From Wolbachia sp. (GTDB lineage Bacteria; Pseudomonadota; Alphaproteobacteria; Rickettsiales; Anaplasmataceae), in the NCBI GenBank assembly GCA_022836975.1, contig JAIXMJ010000036.1, forward strand, positions 1-8,245: a stretch of DNA of 8,245 nt. Reading direction: 5' to 3'. The position numbers and the translations under genes were made by a program. The stretch's first letter is position 1; each line of letters opens with the position of its first letter. This document shows positions 1-6,260 of this stretch, piece by piece. Below the pieces are notes generated by a model. That model was not told where the DNA came from, searched no databases, and saw nothing but the letters and a program-made list of their open reading frames with translations.

Positions 1-366
1 CTGTTTCATTTATATAATGATTATTTGATATATAGCATTGGTGGACTATGTGCAACGCTGAAAAAGTACATGCCGTATTTTGCTCCAAATAATGATTCAT
101 ATTTAAGGTTTCAACATTCCGATATCAATACTCCTACTACTGTTAGTTGGGGCGTAAATAATAGAACTGCTGCAATTAGAGTGCCTAGTGATTTTACTAG
201 ATGTAGACTAGAGCATCGCGTCCCTGGAACAGATTGTGACCTAGCAGATGTACTTAAAGTAATACACCAAGGTATAATTTTCGGTCTCAAGAACAAAATT
301 GTACCTCCTGAAAGGATATATGGAATTGCATCTGACCCCCAATACAAAATGCAAAAGTTAATATAA
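1..366 (+). CDS. Glutamine synthetase-family protein, C-terminal part (5' end outside the window)
   Basis: The frame is open from the first base and ends at TAA 364-366, giving 121 residues of a longer protein. A TTG at 25 is in frame but is not a credible start, because family similarity continues upstream of it. The fragment shows the glutamine synthetase C-terminal catalytic signature: the IGGL...FAPNNDSYLRF segment, then WGVNNRTAAIRVP, which carries active-site arginines, then CRLEHRVPG, which matches the R-x-E-x-R substrate/phosphate-binding motif (Arg355, Glu357 and Arg359 in enteric GlnA). The ending GIASDPQY is short. The E-H-R-V-x-G form of the motif also resembles the gamma-glutamylpolyamine synthetase (PuuA-like) branch. 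Ammonia assimilation into glutamine is therefore the family default, and the exact substrate cannot be settled from this fragment. No frameshift is visible. Confidence 0.85.
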   Translation: MFHLYNDYLIYSIGGLCATLKKYMPYFAPNNDSYLRFQHSDINTPTTVSWGVNNRTAAIRVPSDFTRCRLEHRVPGTDCDLADVLKVIHQGIIFGLKNKIVPPERIYGIASDPQYKMQKLI

Positions 367-381
367 ATATTGTAGAATGTA

Positions 382-410
382 TTGAACAAAGAAGCAGTTT
401 ATATTATAGT
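382..410 (+). promoter_or_regulatory. Possible promoter for proS-acpS
   Basis: In the 71-base gap before proS, TTGAAC (382-387) is followed after 17 bases by TATAGT (405-410), matching sigma-70 consensus at 4 of 6 and 5 of 6 positions. It lies 27 bases before the proS start. In DNA this AT-rich such matches arise by chance, and proS could instead be read through from the upstream gene. Confidence 0.3.
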
Positions 411-437
411 AAAACAAATTGATTTTATCTGTTTATA

Positions 438-1706
438 ATGTATTTATCCAAATACTATCTTCCTGTTTTAAAGGAAGCTCCAAGTGATGCTGAAATTATT
501 TCTCATAAATATTCTCTTCGTGCAGGTTTAGTCAAGCAGGTAGCATCTGGTATTTATACATGGTTACCGTTTGGCTTGAAAGTATTACAAAATATAGAGT
601 ACATAATAAGGGAAGAAATGGCAAAATCTGGCGTGATTGAGATTTTAATGCCATGTATACAACCTGCAAGTCTTTGGCAAGAATCGGGACGTTATAATGA
701 TTACGGTGGAGAGATGTTACGTATTAGTGACAGAAGCCAACGTAATATGGTTTTTGGTCCGACACATGAGGAAGTTGCAACGGATTTGATCAGAAATACA
801 ATAAAGAGTTATAAAAGTCTGCCGCTTCGCTTATATCAAATTCAATGGAAATTTCGTGATGAAATTAGACCACGTTTCGGTGTAATGAGATGCAGAGAGT
901 TTTTAATGAAAGATGCATATAGTTTTGATATAAATTATGAAAATGCAATAAATTCATATGATTTAATGTATGAAACTTACATTAAAATCTTTAAACGCAT
1001 AGGACTGACACCAATTGGGGTTAGGGCTACCACTGGTCCAATAGGAGGAAGCTTAAGCCATGAATTTCACGTATTGGCCAACACTGGAGAAAGCACTATT
1101 TATTATGATAGTGAATTTGAGAAGCTGCTTGAAAATGAAGAGATTCAAAAATTGAAAAACATTTATGCAGTTGCAGATGATATGTATAGTACTGAGTCAT
1201 GTACTATACCACAAAGGCGGGTAAAAATTAATAAAGGAATTGAAGTAGGTCATATTTTCTACTTTGGTGATAAATATTCGAATCCGATGAAAGCAAGTAT
1301 AGCTTTGAAGAGTGGAGAAAATGTAAATATACATATGGGATCATATGGTATAGGGGTTTCTAGGCTTATTAGTGCTATAATAGAGGTTTTTCATGATGAG
1401 AAAGGTATTATATGGCCAGAAGTGATAGCACCTTTCAAAATAGGGTTGATAAATTTACAGTATAGAACAGATAAATGCACGAAAATTGCGGATAAATTAT
1501 ATCACGCTTTAGGTAATACTGTACTCTATGATGATCTGGAAGAAAGTGTAGGTATCAAATTTGCTAGAATGGATCTGATAGGATTGCCATGGCAAATTAT
1601 AGTTGGTGGTAAAACACTATCTTCAGATTTGATTGAAGTGAAAAATAGAGCAACTGGTAAAACACAAGATATGTCTATTGACGAAGTAATTAATTTCTTT
1701 AAGTAA
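438..1706 (+). CDS. proS: Prolyl-tRNA synthetase (short alphaproteobacterial type)
   Basis: This is a cytoplasmic class IIa aminoacyl-tRNA synthetase that charges tRNA-Pro with proline. At 422 residues it is the short form without the roughly 180-residue inserted editing domain found in long bacterial ProRS. Motif 1 lies around residues 68-80 ([13 protein letters not shown]). Next come GPTHEE at 107-112, motif 2 [12 protein letters not shown] at 139-150, TGPIGG at 199-204 and motif 3 [12 protein letters not shown] at 299-310. The anticodon-binding domain runs from about residue 330 to the end. The motif 2 loop has Cys at 152, where relatives often have Gly or Ser. The ATG start is preceded by no clear Shine-Dalgarno sequence, but the conserved N-terminus (LSKYYLP) begins immediately after it. 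The acpS start follows the stop codon after one base, so the two are probably co-transcribed. Confidence 0.97.
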   Translation: MYLSKYYLPVLKEAPSDAEIISHKYSLRAGLVKQVASGIYTWLPFGLKVLQNIEYIIREEMAKSGVIEILMPCIQPASLWQESGRYNDYGGEMLRISDRSQRNMVFGPTHEEVATDLIRNTIKSYKSLPLRLYQIQWKFRDEIRPRFGVMRCREFLMKDAYSFDINYENAINSYDLMYETYIKIFKRIGLTPIGVRATTGPIGGSLSHEFHVLANTGESTIYYDSEFEKLLENEEIQKLKNIYAVADDMYSTESCTIPQRRVKINKGIEVGHIFYFGDKYSNPMKASIALKSGENVNIHMGSYGIGVSRLISAIIEVFHDEKGIIWPEVIAPFKIGLINLQYRTDKCTKIADKLYHALGNTVLYDDLEESVGIKFARMDLIGLPWQIIVGGKTLSSDLIEVKNRATGKTQDMSIDEVINFFK

Positions 1707-1707
1707 A

Positions 1708-2082
1708 ATGATATATGGAATTGGTATAGATATAGTATATATACCTAGGATACTGAGAATAATGCAGAAATATGGAAATAAATTTTTGCATAGAGTCTAT
1801 ACTGATAAAGAAATAAAGATAGGTAGCAAATATGATAATATTGAGATTCAGGCCAGGTATTTTTCTACAAGATTTGCTGCAAAAGAAGCATTTGTTAAAG
1901 CACTAGGTACTGGTTTTAATCGTGATATTAAGATGAAAAACATAGAGATAGATAATACATCAAATGGAAAACCTTATATTTGTACCGATAACACTTTAAC
2001 TTCTGGAAATAACACAGTGCATCTTTCAATTAGTGATGATACAGACTACGCTACGGCCTTTGTTATAATTCAGTCCGGATGA
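1708..2082 (+). CDS. acpS: Holo-[acyl-carrier-protein] synthase
   Basis: AcpS transfers 4'-phosphopantetheine from coenzyme A to a serine of apo-acyl carrier protein and so activates fatty acid synthesis in the cytoplasm. The 124-residue length is normal for the trimeric AcpS family. The N-terminal GIGIDIV supplies the Mg-binding Asp8, and RFAAKEAFVKALGTG (about 55-69) contains the second metal ligand Glu60. NGKP near residues 91-94 and HLSISDD...ATAFVII near the C-terminus complete the family pattern. The ATG lies one base after the proS stop, so translation probably depends on the same mRNA and on ribosomes finishing proS; no separate Shine-Dalgarno is apparent. A likely terminator follows about 40 bases after its stop. 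Confidence 0.95.
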   Translation: MIYGIGIDIVYIPRILRIMQKYGNKFLHRVYTDKEIKIGSKYDNIEIQARYFSTRFAAKEAFVKALGTGFNRDIKMKNIEIDNTSNGKPYICTDNTLTSGNNTVHLSISDDTDYATAFVIIQSG

Positions 2083-2121
2083 AATAAAAAAAAGAATCGT
2101 AGTTTTTCTCATCATAACTAT

Positions 2122-2149
2122 AGCTCAAACTATGGGTTTGGCTTTTCTT
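2122..2149 (+). terminator. Likely Rho-independent terminator after acpS
   Basis: The stem AGC-(T bulge)-CAAAC at 2122-2130 pairs with GTTTG-GCT at 2136-2143 around the loop TATGG. The U-rich tract TTTTCTT (2143-2149) follows directly. It sits between the convergent acpS and ankyrin genes and would end the proS-acpS transcript. The stem is short with one bulge, so it is probably of moderate strength. Confidence 0.55.
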
Positions 2150-2212
2150 AAAAAATCATTCTAGTAACAGATATATTATTATATTTTACTTCTCTTAACT
2201 TAGTAGAAACCG

Positions 2213-3802
2213 TTAATTCAGAGATTTTTTCTTTTTAAGTGAACTCATAGATTCTATTGCATCTATATTTACTGTTTCCATACCTCTGTGAACTAAAATA
2301 CTCTGATCCTTAGAGTTTAGATTCTGTCGTTGTAATGGTATAGGATTTAATTTTTGTGAAAATGCCATTTCTTTTTTTAGAAATGTGTTCTTTAATGCAT
2401 GTTGCTCTGTAACACAAGTATGTTTTACGTCAATATCACTTTTTACTGTGATTTGTTTTTCAGTTCTCTGTTTATTTTGTATTTCATTGTTTTTAGTTGA
2501 GCTTGTAAATCCAAAAAGCCCTGTAAAAAATTTCATTACTTTTGTTCTATTACCTTGACAGACGGAGTCTACAGGAATGTCTCCACAAGGTATGTGTGAT
2601 TCCCTTGATCGCTCTTTTTCCTTTGCCAACATAACTGACATTATTTCTGTTTTTCTATCCTGCTTAGCATTATTCAACGGATATCTGTTCTGTCTCTTTA
2701 TAAGATCTAGCTCTTTACTCAATGACATTGTAACAACTTTTCTATTCCCTTTAGAAATTCCAATGCATGACGTAGTATCTCCGTATTTATTTTGTATATT
2801 CAAACCCTGCCCTTTATCTCGTAACACGAGAACAATCTTTTTGTCTCCTTTGCAATCTGCAATACATAACGAAGTATTATCAATTGTGGCCTTTCTATTA
2901 ATGAGATCTTTATCAATATCATTCTTTTGCATTGCAATTTGTGTTTCAATTTCTACTTGTGTTTCGGTCTCAATATTACTCTGTGTTTTATTATTCTCAA
3001 TTAAACTTGTACACTTAGAAAATAATTCCATATCAGTGAAAAATTCTATTATCTCCATATTACGATTAACATAATCTAAAGGAGTACAAAAAGTCTTGTT
3101 TGACACACCTCCATATGCTTTCTTTGTTAACAAAGTCCATACTCCCTTTATTTTCTTCTTTAGCACAGCCAGATGCAACGGAATATTACCATTTTTATCA
3201 TGTATATTAATAAAGGCTGGCTTTTTATCAAGTAATATTTCAATAATTTCTATGTTTCCTTGAGAATCTGGAACGTGTAATAGAGCAGAACTGTCTCCAT
3301 TAATAATGGACATGTCAATCATTTCTCTATCTCCATTAAAAACTGCAATGTGTAATGGTGTATCTCCGTAACTATCTTTTATATCAACAAAATCTGGCTC
3401 TTTATCAAGCAACATGTCAACAATTTCTCTATCTCCTTTAGAAACTGCAATATGCAACGAAATATTACCGTCACTGTTTTGTATATTACCATGTACCACA
3501 TCATCTAACAAAAATTCCATTACATCCTTACATCCTACATCCACTGCTACATGTAATATTGTACACTTTCCTTGTTGTTCATTATCAAATAGTGCAAATA
3601 AGAAATCTTCCTTTAAACCCAATAATTTCAATTGTTCGTCTGTATAACTAAAAAAAGAGGTTGATTTTTTCTCGCTTGTTTTTAATTCTGATTCTGCATC
3701 GCTTATTTCTTTCTGAGATTTTTGGATATAATTACTGTGTCTCAGTTGTTCATCACTGTGTATTTTATGTATTGCATACTTCAATAAATCAAGTTCTAAC
3801 AC
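2213..3802 (-). CDS. Ankyrin-repeat protein, candidate secreted effector
   Basis: This 529-residue protein starts at GTG (3802-3800). An in-frame stop lies six bases upstream and the first ATG comes only near residue 94, so GTG is the likely start, though no good ribosome site precedes it. Residues 1-75 are charged and helical with no signal peptide. Residues about 79-258 hold an array of roughly six ankyrin repeats with good consensus (ILHVAV, SLHIAV, TPLHIAV, PLHLAV; LLD at the second helix). A hydrophilic linker with Thr-Glu-Gln repeats spans about 270-300. Residues about 306-430 look like four more repeats that have lost the TPLH and Leu core pattern. The tail (439-529) is polar, lysine-rich and ends in SLKKKKSLN. 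Ankyrin repeats bind partner proteins, and in Anaplasmataceae several such proteins are type IV-secreted host-directed effectors. That role is inference here. No transmembrane segment or enzymatic domain is visible. The gene stands alone, convergent to acpS and divergent from bfr. Confidence 0.9.
   Translation of the reverse strand: MLELDLLKYAIHKIHSDEQLRHSNYIQKSQKEISDAESELKTSEKKSTSFFSYTDEQLKLLGLKEDFLFALFDNEQQGKCTILHVAVDVGCKDVMEFLLDDVVHGNIQNSDGNISLHIAVSKGDREIVDMLLDKEPDFVDIKDSYGDTPLHIAVFNGDREMIDMSIINGDSSALLHVPDSQGNIEIIEILLDKKPAFINIHDKNGNIPLHLAVLKKKIKGVWTLLTKKAYGGVSNKTFCTPLDYVNRNMEIIEFFTDMELFSKCTSLIENNKTQSNIETETQVEIETQIAMQKNDIDKDLINRKATIDNTSLCIADCKGDKKIVLVLRDKGQGLNIQNKYGDTTSCIGISKGNRKVVTMSLSKELDLIKRQNRYPLNNAKQDRKTEIMSVMLAKEKERSRESHIPCGDIPVDSVCQGNRTKVMKFFTGLFGFTSSTKNNEIQNKQRTEKQITVKSDIDVKHTCVTEQHALKNTFLKKEMAFSQKLNPIPLQRQNLNSKDQSILVHRGMETVNIDAIESMSSLKKKKSLN
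2513..2887 (-). repeat. Degenerate ankyrin-like repeats (codons about 306-430)
   Basis: Four units spaced about 33 residues apart keep the frame of the ankyrin repeat, with KGD/KGN turns, NKYGD and hydrophobic helix-2 positions. They have lost the hallmark TPLH: SLCIAD, TTSCIGIS, PLNNAK and IPVDSV stand in its place. The reading frame is intact, so this is divergence within a coding gene and not a pseudogene. Confidence 0.6.
3029..3568 (-). repeat. Well-conserved ankyrin repeat array (codons about 79-258)
   Basis: About six tandem units of roughly 33-34 residues recur, with the [TS]PLHIAV and GDREIVDMLLDK patterns. Units 2 and 3 are similar even at the DNA level, for example the shared stretches around 3300-3360 and 3410-3470, which suggests fairly recent duplication. 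Unit 3 is shortened: about 11 residues of its loop are missing, and the next unit starts early at NGDSSALLHV (168-177). Confidence 0.8.
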
Positions 3803-3982
3803 AGCTTAGCTAATATATTAGTGATTAATATAAATATGTTAATATATTTAGGTAAAAAAACAGTAATATCTAGCAACATTCACATAACAATACCTAATCA
3901 ACCTGAGTACAAGTTATACCAAACTGATCACTTACAAAAGCAGTAGACAAAAATGAAAAAGCATAGAAAAGATTTTTATGAA

Positions 3983-4002
3983 ACATGAGTTTCTACTCAT
4001 GT
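3983..4002. promoter_or_regulatory. Perfect inverted repeat, possible operator of the bfr cluster
   Basis: ACATGAGT (3983-3990) and ACTCATGT (3995-4002) are exact inverted repeats around the 4-base spacer TTCT. They cover the position expected for the -35 element of the TATAAT box at 4010-4015. No U-tract follows, so a terminator is unlikely. A dimeric repressor or activator site is one reading. The regulator is unknown. Confidence 0.4.
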
Positions 4003-4009
4003 GTATTGC

Positions 4010-4035
4010 TATAATCATATTATGTGTCATATTAT
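4010..4035 (+). promoter_or_regulatory. Probable -10 region of the bfr-surf1-rpiB/ubiG-metG cluster
   Basis: TATAAT at 4010-4015 is a perfect -10 hexamer 46 bases before the bfr start. No good -35 hexamer lies 16-18 bases upstream, where the inverted repeat is found instead. This would fit an activator-dependent or regulated promoter. The sequence continues with two direct copies of TCATATTAT (4015-4023 and 4027-4035), which contain alternative TATTAT boxes, so the exact start site is open. Confidence 0.45.
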
Positions 4036-4050
4036 AGCAAATTACATTAT

Positions 4051-4056
4051 AAGGGA
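4051..4056 (+). promoter_or_regulatory. Shine-Dalgarno sequence of bfr
   Basis: AAGGGA lies five bases before the ATG at 4062. It is the clearest ribosome binding site in the window and supports that start. Most other genes here have weak sites or none. Confidence 0.65.
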
Positions 4057-4061
4057 TAAAC

Positions 4062-4538
4062 ATGACTAAAGAGATAATAAAACATTTTAACAAATTATTA
4101 ACAAACGAGTTAACTTCTGTACGTCAATATTTATTACATTTTTCAATGCTTAAGCATAATGGAGTGAATAAATTAGCAGAAACAGTGCAGCAAGAACTTA
4201 TTGAAGAACTTGAGCACGCAAATAAACTAGCAGCTAGGATACTATTACTAAATGGTGTACCAAACTTTCAAGATACCAATCAGATATACATATACAATGG
4301 AACATTTACCAAGAACACGATCCAAGAAATCTTGGAATCTAACTTAAAATTAGAGGAGCAAGGTATTCAAGATATCAGAGAAGCAGTGTTTGTTGCTGAA
4401 AAAGAAAAAGATTTTGTTAGTGTAATGTTGTTAGAAGAACTATTAAAAAATGAAGAGGAACATTTTCACTGGATTCAAGCACAAATTAACCTTATTGCAC
4501 TTATTGGTCTAGAAAATTACCTTAAGACACAATGCTAA
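4062..4538 (+). CDS. bfr: Bacterioferritin-like iron-storage protein lacking the haem-ligand Met
   Basis: Bacterioferritins form 24-subunit shells that oxidise Fe(II) at a di-iron centre in each four-helix subunit and store the mineral. The protein has 158 residues, the normal length. Aligning by eye to E. coli Bfr, all six ferroxidase ligands are present: Glu16, Glu49, His52, Glu98, Glu131 and His134 (counterparts of 18, 51, 54, 94, 127 and 130). The axial haem ligand Met52 of E. coli falls at Leu50 (ELIEELEHANK), so the subunit probably does not bind intersubunit haem in the usual way. A six-residue insertion (around IYIYNGTFT, 75-83) lengthens the loop before the third helix. The ending ENYLKTQC matches the Bfr C-terminus. 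This is the first gene of a four-gene overlapping cluster, and its 3' end overlaps the next start by 7 bases. Confidence 0.92.
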   Translation: MTKEIIKHFNKLLTNELTSVRQYLLHFSMLKHNGVNKLAETVQQELIEELEHANKLAARILLLNGVPNFQDTNQIYIYNGTFTKNTIQEILESNLKLEEQGIQDIREAVFVAEKEKDFVSVMLLEELLKNEEEHFHWIQAQINLIALIGLENYLKTQC

Positions 4539-5113
4539 AAAATGTAGCATTTGTCATAATCTTTTTGCTTCCTTTTTCATTAGGGTTATGGCAATCATTC
4601 AGGTTCAACTACAAGAACAATATAGTAAAAAATATAAGCACTCCAGCTATACGTCTCTTACCAAATGATAATATTGAAAAATTTAACTACAAACATGTAG
4701 AAATTGATGGAGTATTGAGCAACAAAGAACTGTATGTTTTTGCAGGAAAACGTGGATACTACGCACTTTCACCTATGTTTCTTACAACTGGCAATTATAT
4801 ACTAGTTAATAAGGGCATCAACAAAAAAAAAGGAATAAAACAAGAAGAATTGACTAAGACAACTATCGATGGAGTTTTAATTTGCGATAACAATAAAAAT
4901 TGGTTCATTAAAAATAACCCTGTCGAAAATACATGGTTTACATTTAATACAAGAGAAATGTCAGATAAATTAGGAGTAAAATTAGAAAAGTGTATACTTT
5001 GGAAAGAATTTCAAAAACTATCTATACAACCAATGAAACATCTAGGATACGCTGTTACTTGGTTTGTTATTGCTCTTATTTGGCTTGTAATAGGTTATAA
5101 GGTACATGCATAA
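4532..5113 (+). CDS. surf1: SURF1-family cytochrome oxidase assembly protein
   Basis: SURF1/Shy1 proteins are inner-membrane factors that help assemble haem-copper cytochrome c oxidase, probably at haem a insertion. The 193-residue product has the expected two-helix topology: a membrane segment at about 5-19 leading into GLWQSFRFNYK (family pattern G-x-WQ-x-x-R-x-x-x-K), a soluble domain with VEIDGVL, GYYALSPM and YILVNKG, and a second membrane segment at about 171-188 opening with KHLGYAVTWF (family pattern HLqYAlTWf). It is shorter than typical bacterial members (about 210-240). The usual V-x-RGW motif reads VNKGI, so the sequence is divergent, but there is no frame break. ATG 4532 overlaps the bfr stop by 7 bases, suggesting translational coupling. 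Confidence 0.88.
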   Translation: MLKNVAFVIIFLLPFSLGLWQSFRFNYKNNIVKNISTPAIRLLPNDNIEKFNYKHVEIDGVLSNKELYVFAGKRGYYALSPMFLTTGNYILVNKGINKKKGIKQEELTKTTIDGVLICDNNKNWFIKNNPVENTWFTFNTREMSDKLGVKLEKCILWKEFQKLSIQPMKHLGYAVTWFVIALIWLVIGYKVHA

Positions 5114-6260
5114 TAACACAGTATCAGTTGGGTCGGACCATGCAGGTTTTCAACTTAAGCGAGAAATAACATCCTACTTAACAACTCTAGGTTATATTAT
5201 AATAGAGCATGGATGTACTGCTGACCAGAACTGTGTGGATTATCTAGATTACGCTGTCAAAGTTTCAGAAGATATAATAGATAAAAGATCTGCTTATGGT
5301 ATACTAATTTGTGGCACAGGCTCAGGTATGAGCATTGTAGCAAATCGCTTTAAAGAAGTAAGAGCTGTTTTATGCAATAATGTTGAAATTGCAAAATTAG
5401 CACGCGAGCATAATGATGCTAACGTGTTATGTTTAGGAGCAAGATTAACTGCTACTGATCTAGCAAAAGATATAGTAATAAAGTTTTTAGAAACAGAATT
5501 CTCAAAAGAGCCAAGACATAGAAAACGTGTTAATAAACTTAATTATATCAATGAAAAAACTTATAATGAAAATGAGATCTCAAAGTTTGCTCAAATAGCA
5601 GATGAATGGTGGAATGAAAATGGCAAACTTAAGTTACTACACATGATGAATCCAATTAGAGGGTCTTATATCATTGAAAAAACCCAAGAATTAAAACAAT
5701 ATGATTTAACAACAATATCACTGCTAGATGTTGGATGTGGTGGTGGTATATTATCAGAGATGATGGCACGTATTGGTATCAATACTACAGGAATAGATAT
5801 ATGTGAAGAAAATATCAAAATTGCCCAGTCACATGCAGCAAAAATGGGGCTCAGTATAGAATATGTACATACCAGTATTGAGCAATTTGACAATAGTAGA
5901 AAATATGATGTTATATTGTTAATGGAAATAGTAGAACATGTAGATAATTTAGAGTTATTTATAAGTAAAACACTAGAATTTTTAAAACCAGAAGGCTTGA
6001 TTTTTGTATCCACAATAAATAGAACAATAAAGTCTTTCTGTCTTGCAATTGCTGGTGCAGAATATATACTAAACTGGTTGCCTAGAGGTACTCACAATTG
6101 GAAGAAATTTCTCAAGCCATCAGAAATTGTAAATTTTTTCAGGGAAGACAATATAATGCTACAAGATATTATAGGTATGAAGTACAATATCATAAAAAAT
6201 GAGTGGTGTTTAACTGAGAATATAGATATTAACTATATAGTTTGTGGTCAGCGTAAATGA
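5106..6260 (+). CDS. rpiB-ubiG: Fused ribose-5-phosphate isomerase B and ubiquinone O-methyltransferase
   Basis: One 384-residue frame contains two complete enzymes. Residues 1-145 are RpiB, which interconverts ribulose 5-phosphate and ribose 5-phosphate. They show SDHAG (Asp11, His12), CGTGSGM with catalytic Cys69, EHNDANVLCLG with His102, and the C-terminal arginine cluster RHRKR (137-141). Residues about 155-384 are UbiG, the SAM-dependent methyltransferase of both O-methylation steps in ubiquinone synthesis. They show FAQIADEWWNENG, MNPIRGSYI, SAM motif I LLDVGCGGG (206-214), GIDICEENI, LMEIVEHV, GLIFVSTINRT and GTHNWKKFLKPSE. The stretch joining them (about residues 130-179) has no in-frame ATG, GTG or TTG, so UbiG can hardly be made separately. 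ATG 5106 overlaps the SURF1 stop by 8 bases, with AAGG just upstream; metG overlaps its end by 4 bases. Confidence 0.95.
   Translation: MHNNTVSVGSDHAGFQLKREITSYLTTLGYIIIEHGCTADQNCVDYLDYAVKVSEDIIDKRSAYGILICGTGSGMSIVANRFKEVRAVLCNNVEIAKLAREHNDANVLCLGARLTATDLAKDIVIKFLETEFSKEPRHRKRVNKLNYINEKTYNENEISKFAQIADEWWNENGKLKLLHMMNPIRGSYIIEKTQELKQYDLTTISLLDVGCGGGILSEMMARIGINTTGIDICEENIKIAQSHAAKMGLSIEYVHTSIEQFDNSRKYDVILLMEIVEHVDNLELFISKTLEFLKPEGLIFVSTINRTIKSFCLAIAGAEYILNWLPRGTHNWKKFLKPSEIVNFFREDNIMLQDIIGMKYNIIKNEWCLTENIDINYIVCGQRK

Larger units (their letters stand above)
3803..4061. other. Divergent intergenic region between the ankyrin gene and bfr
   Basis: These 259 bases contain no credible gene. Next to the ankyrin start there is a 12-base perfect palindrome, CTAATATATTAG (3810-3821). 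The middle (about 3850-3970) shows nothing recognisable. The part near bfr carries a hairpin, a TATAAT box, a 9-base direct repeat and a Shine-Dalgarno sequence, listed separately. No convincing promoter for the ankyrin gene could be picked out of the AT-rich background. Confidence 0.7.

Noticed and set aside
889..894. Cys152 in the ProRS motif 2 loop as a possible defect
   Set aside because: This position is variable in functional ProRS (Ser in the E. coli enzyme), and all surrounding motif residues are intact.
2577..3074. Plus-strand open frame of 165 codons opposite the ankyrin gene
   Set aside because: It is antisense to a clearly recognisable ankyrin protein, its product is a low-complexity Ser/Leu/Ile-rich sequence without motifs, and no ribosome site precedes it. 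The same holds for the shorter plus-strand frame at 3414-3647.
3810..3821. Perfect palindrome CTAATATATTAG just upstream of the ankyrin start
   Set aside because: It consists almost wholly of A and T, is only 12 bases long without a spacer, and is expected by chance at this composition. It is noted within the intergenic entry but not called an operator.
3825..3842. TTAA...TTAA pair resembling a CtrA site
   Set aside because: The spacing is 10 bases, not the 7 expected for CtrA half-sites, and such pairs are frequent by chance in this AT-rich DNA.
5666..6013. Minus-strand open frame inside ubiG
   Set aside because: It is complementary to the conserved SAM-binding region of UbiG, and its product has no recognisable features. 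The minus-strand frames at 111-389 (opposite the glutamine synthetase end) and 6531-6746 (inside metG) fail for the same reason.
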